A DNA stretch of 5,563 nucleotides, from assembly GCA_025937035.1 (NCBI GenBank), contig JAICSG010000310.1:1-5563 (forward strand), given 5' to 3'. How positions within the stretch are numbered: the stretch's first letter is position 1; each line of letters opens with the position of its first letter. The stretch is from Thermoanaerobaculia bacterium. GTDB taxonomy: Bacteria; Acidobacteriota; Thermoanaerobaculia; Multivoradales; UBA5704. This document shows positions 1 through 5,563 of this stretch, piece by piece. The position numbers and the translations under genes were made by a program. Under the pieces are notes generated by a model that worked only from the letters and a program-made list of their open reading frames with translations, ran no database searches and was not told where the DNA came from.

Positions 1-5563
<5,563 letters not shown>

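Overview
The whole window is the inside of one very large gene. Forward frame 1 stays open from base 1 to the end, giving 1854 codons with no stop, no start and no frame break. It encodes a non-ribosomal peptide synthetase (NRPS) with the domain order adenylation (A1, missing about its first 15-20 residues) - thiolation (T1) - condensation (C1) - adenylation (A2) - thiolation (T2) - condensation (C2, cut off by the window end). That is the end of one elongation or loading module, one complete C-A-T module, and the start of a third.

The domains appear functional by motif. Both A domains keep the ATP-binding loop, the GYGPTE motif, the TGD motif and the C-terminal catalytic lysine. Both carrier domains have GGHSLL with the phosphopantetheine-bearing serine. 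Both C domains have an intact HHxxxDG active site. The complete module (C1-A2-T2) has a binding-pocket code read by eye as DALWLGGTFK, which is valine-like. The first A domain has an unusual pocket (DFFHHGGVNK by the same manual alignment) that I cannot assign to a substrate. No epimerase, methyltransferase, ketoreductase, heterocyclase or thioesterase domain lies in the window. The visible chemistry is therefore: load X on T1, join it to valine on T2 through C1, and pass X-Val to a further module through C2.

Base composition is strongly GC-rich with third positions almost all G or C, and I saw no TTA or ATA codon in the coding frame. This fits a high-GC secondary-metabolite producer such as an actinomycete, a myxobacterium or a related soil lineage; the window cannot decide between them. 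There is no intergenic DNA, so no promoter, ribosome binding site, terminator, RNA gene, mobile element or CRISPR array is present. Other long open frames on both strands are composition-driven shadows. I see no sign of a new kind of system. The points worth a second look are the A1 pocket, sequence oddities in C1, and a shortened loop in A2.
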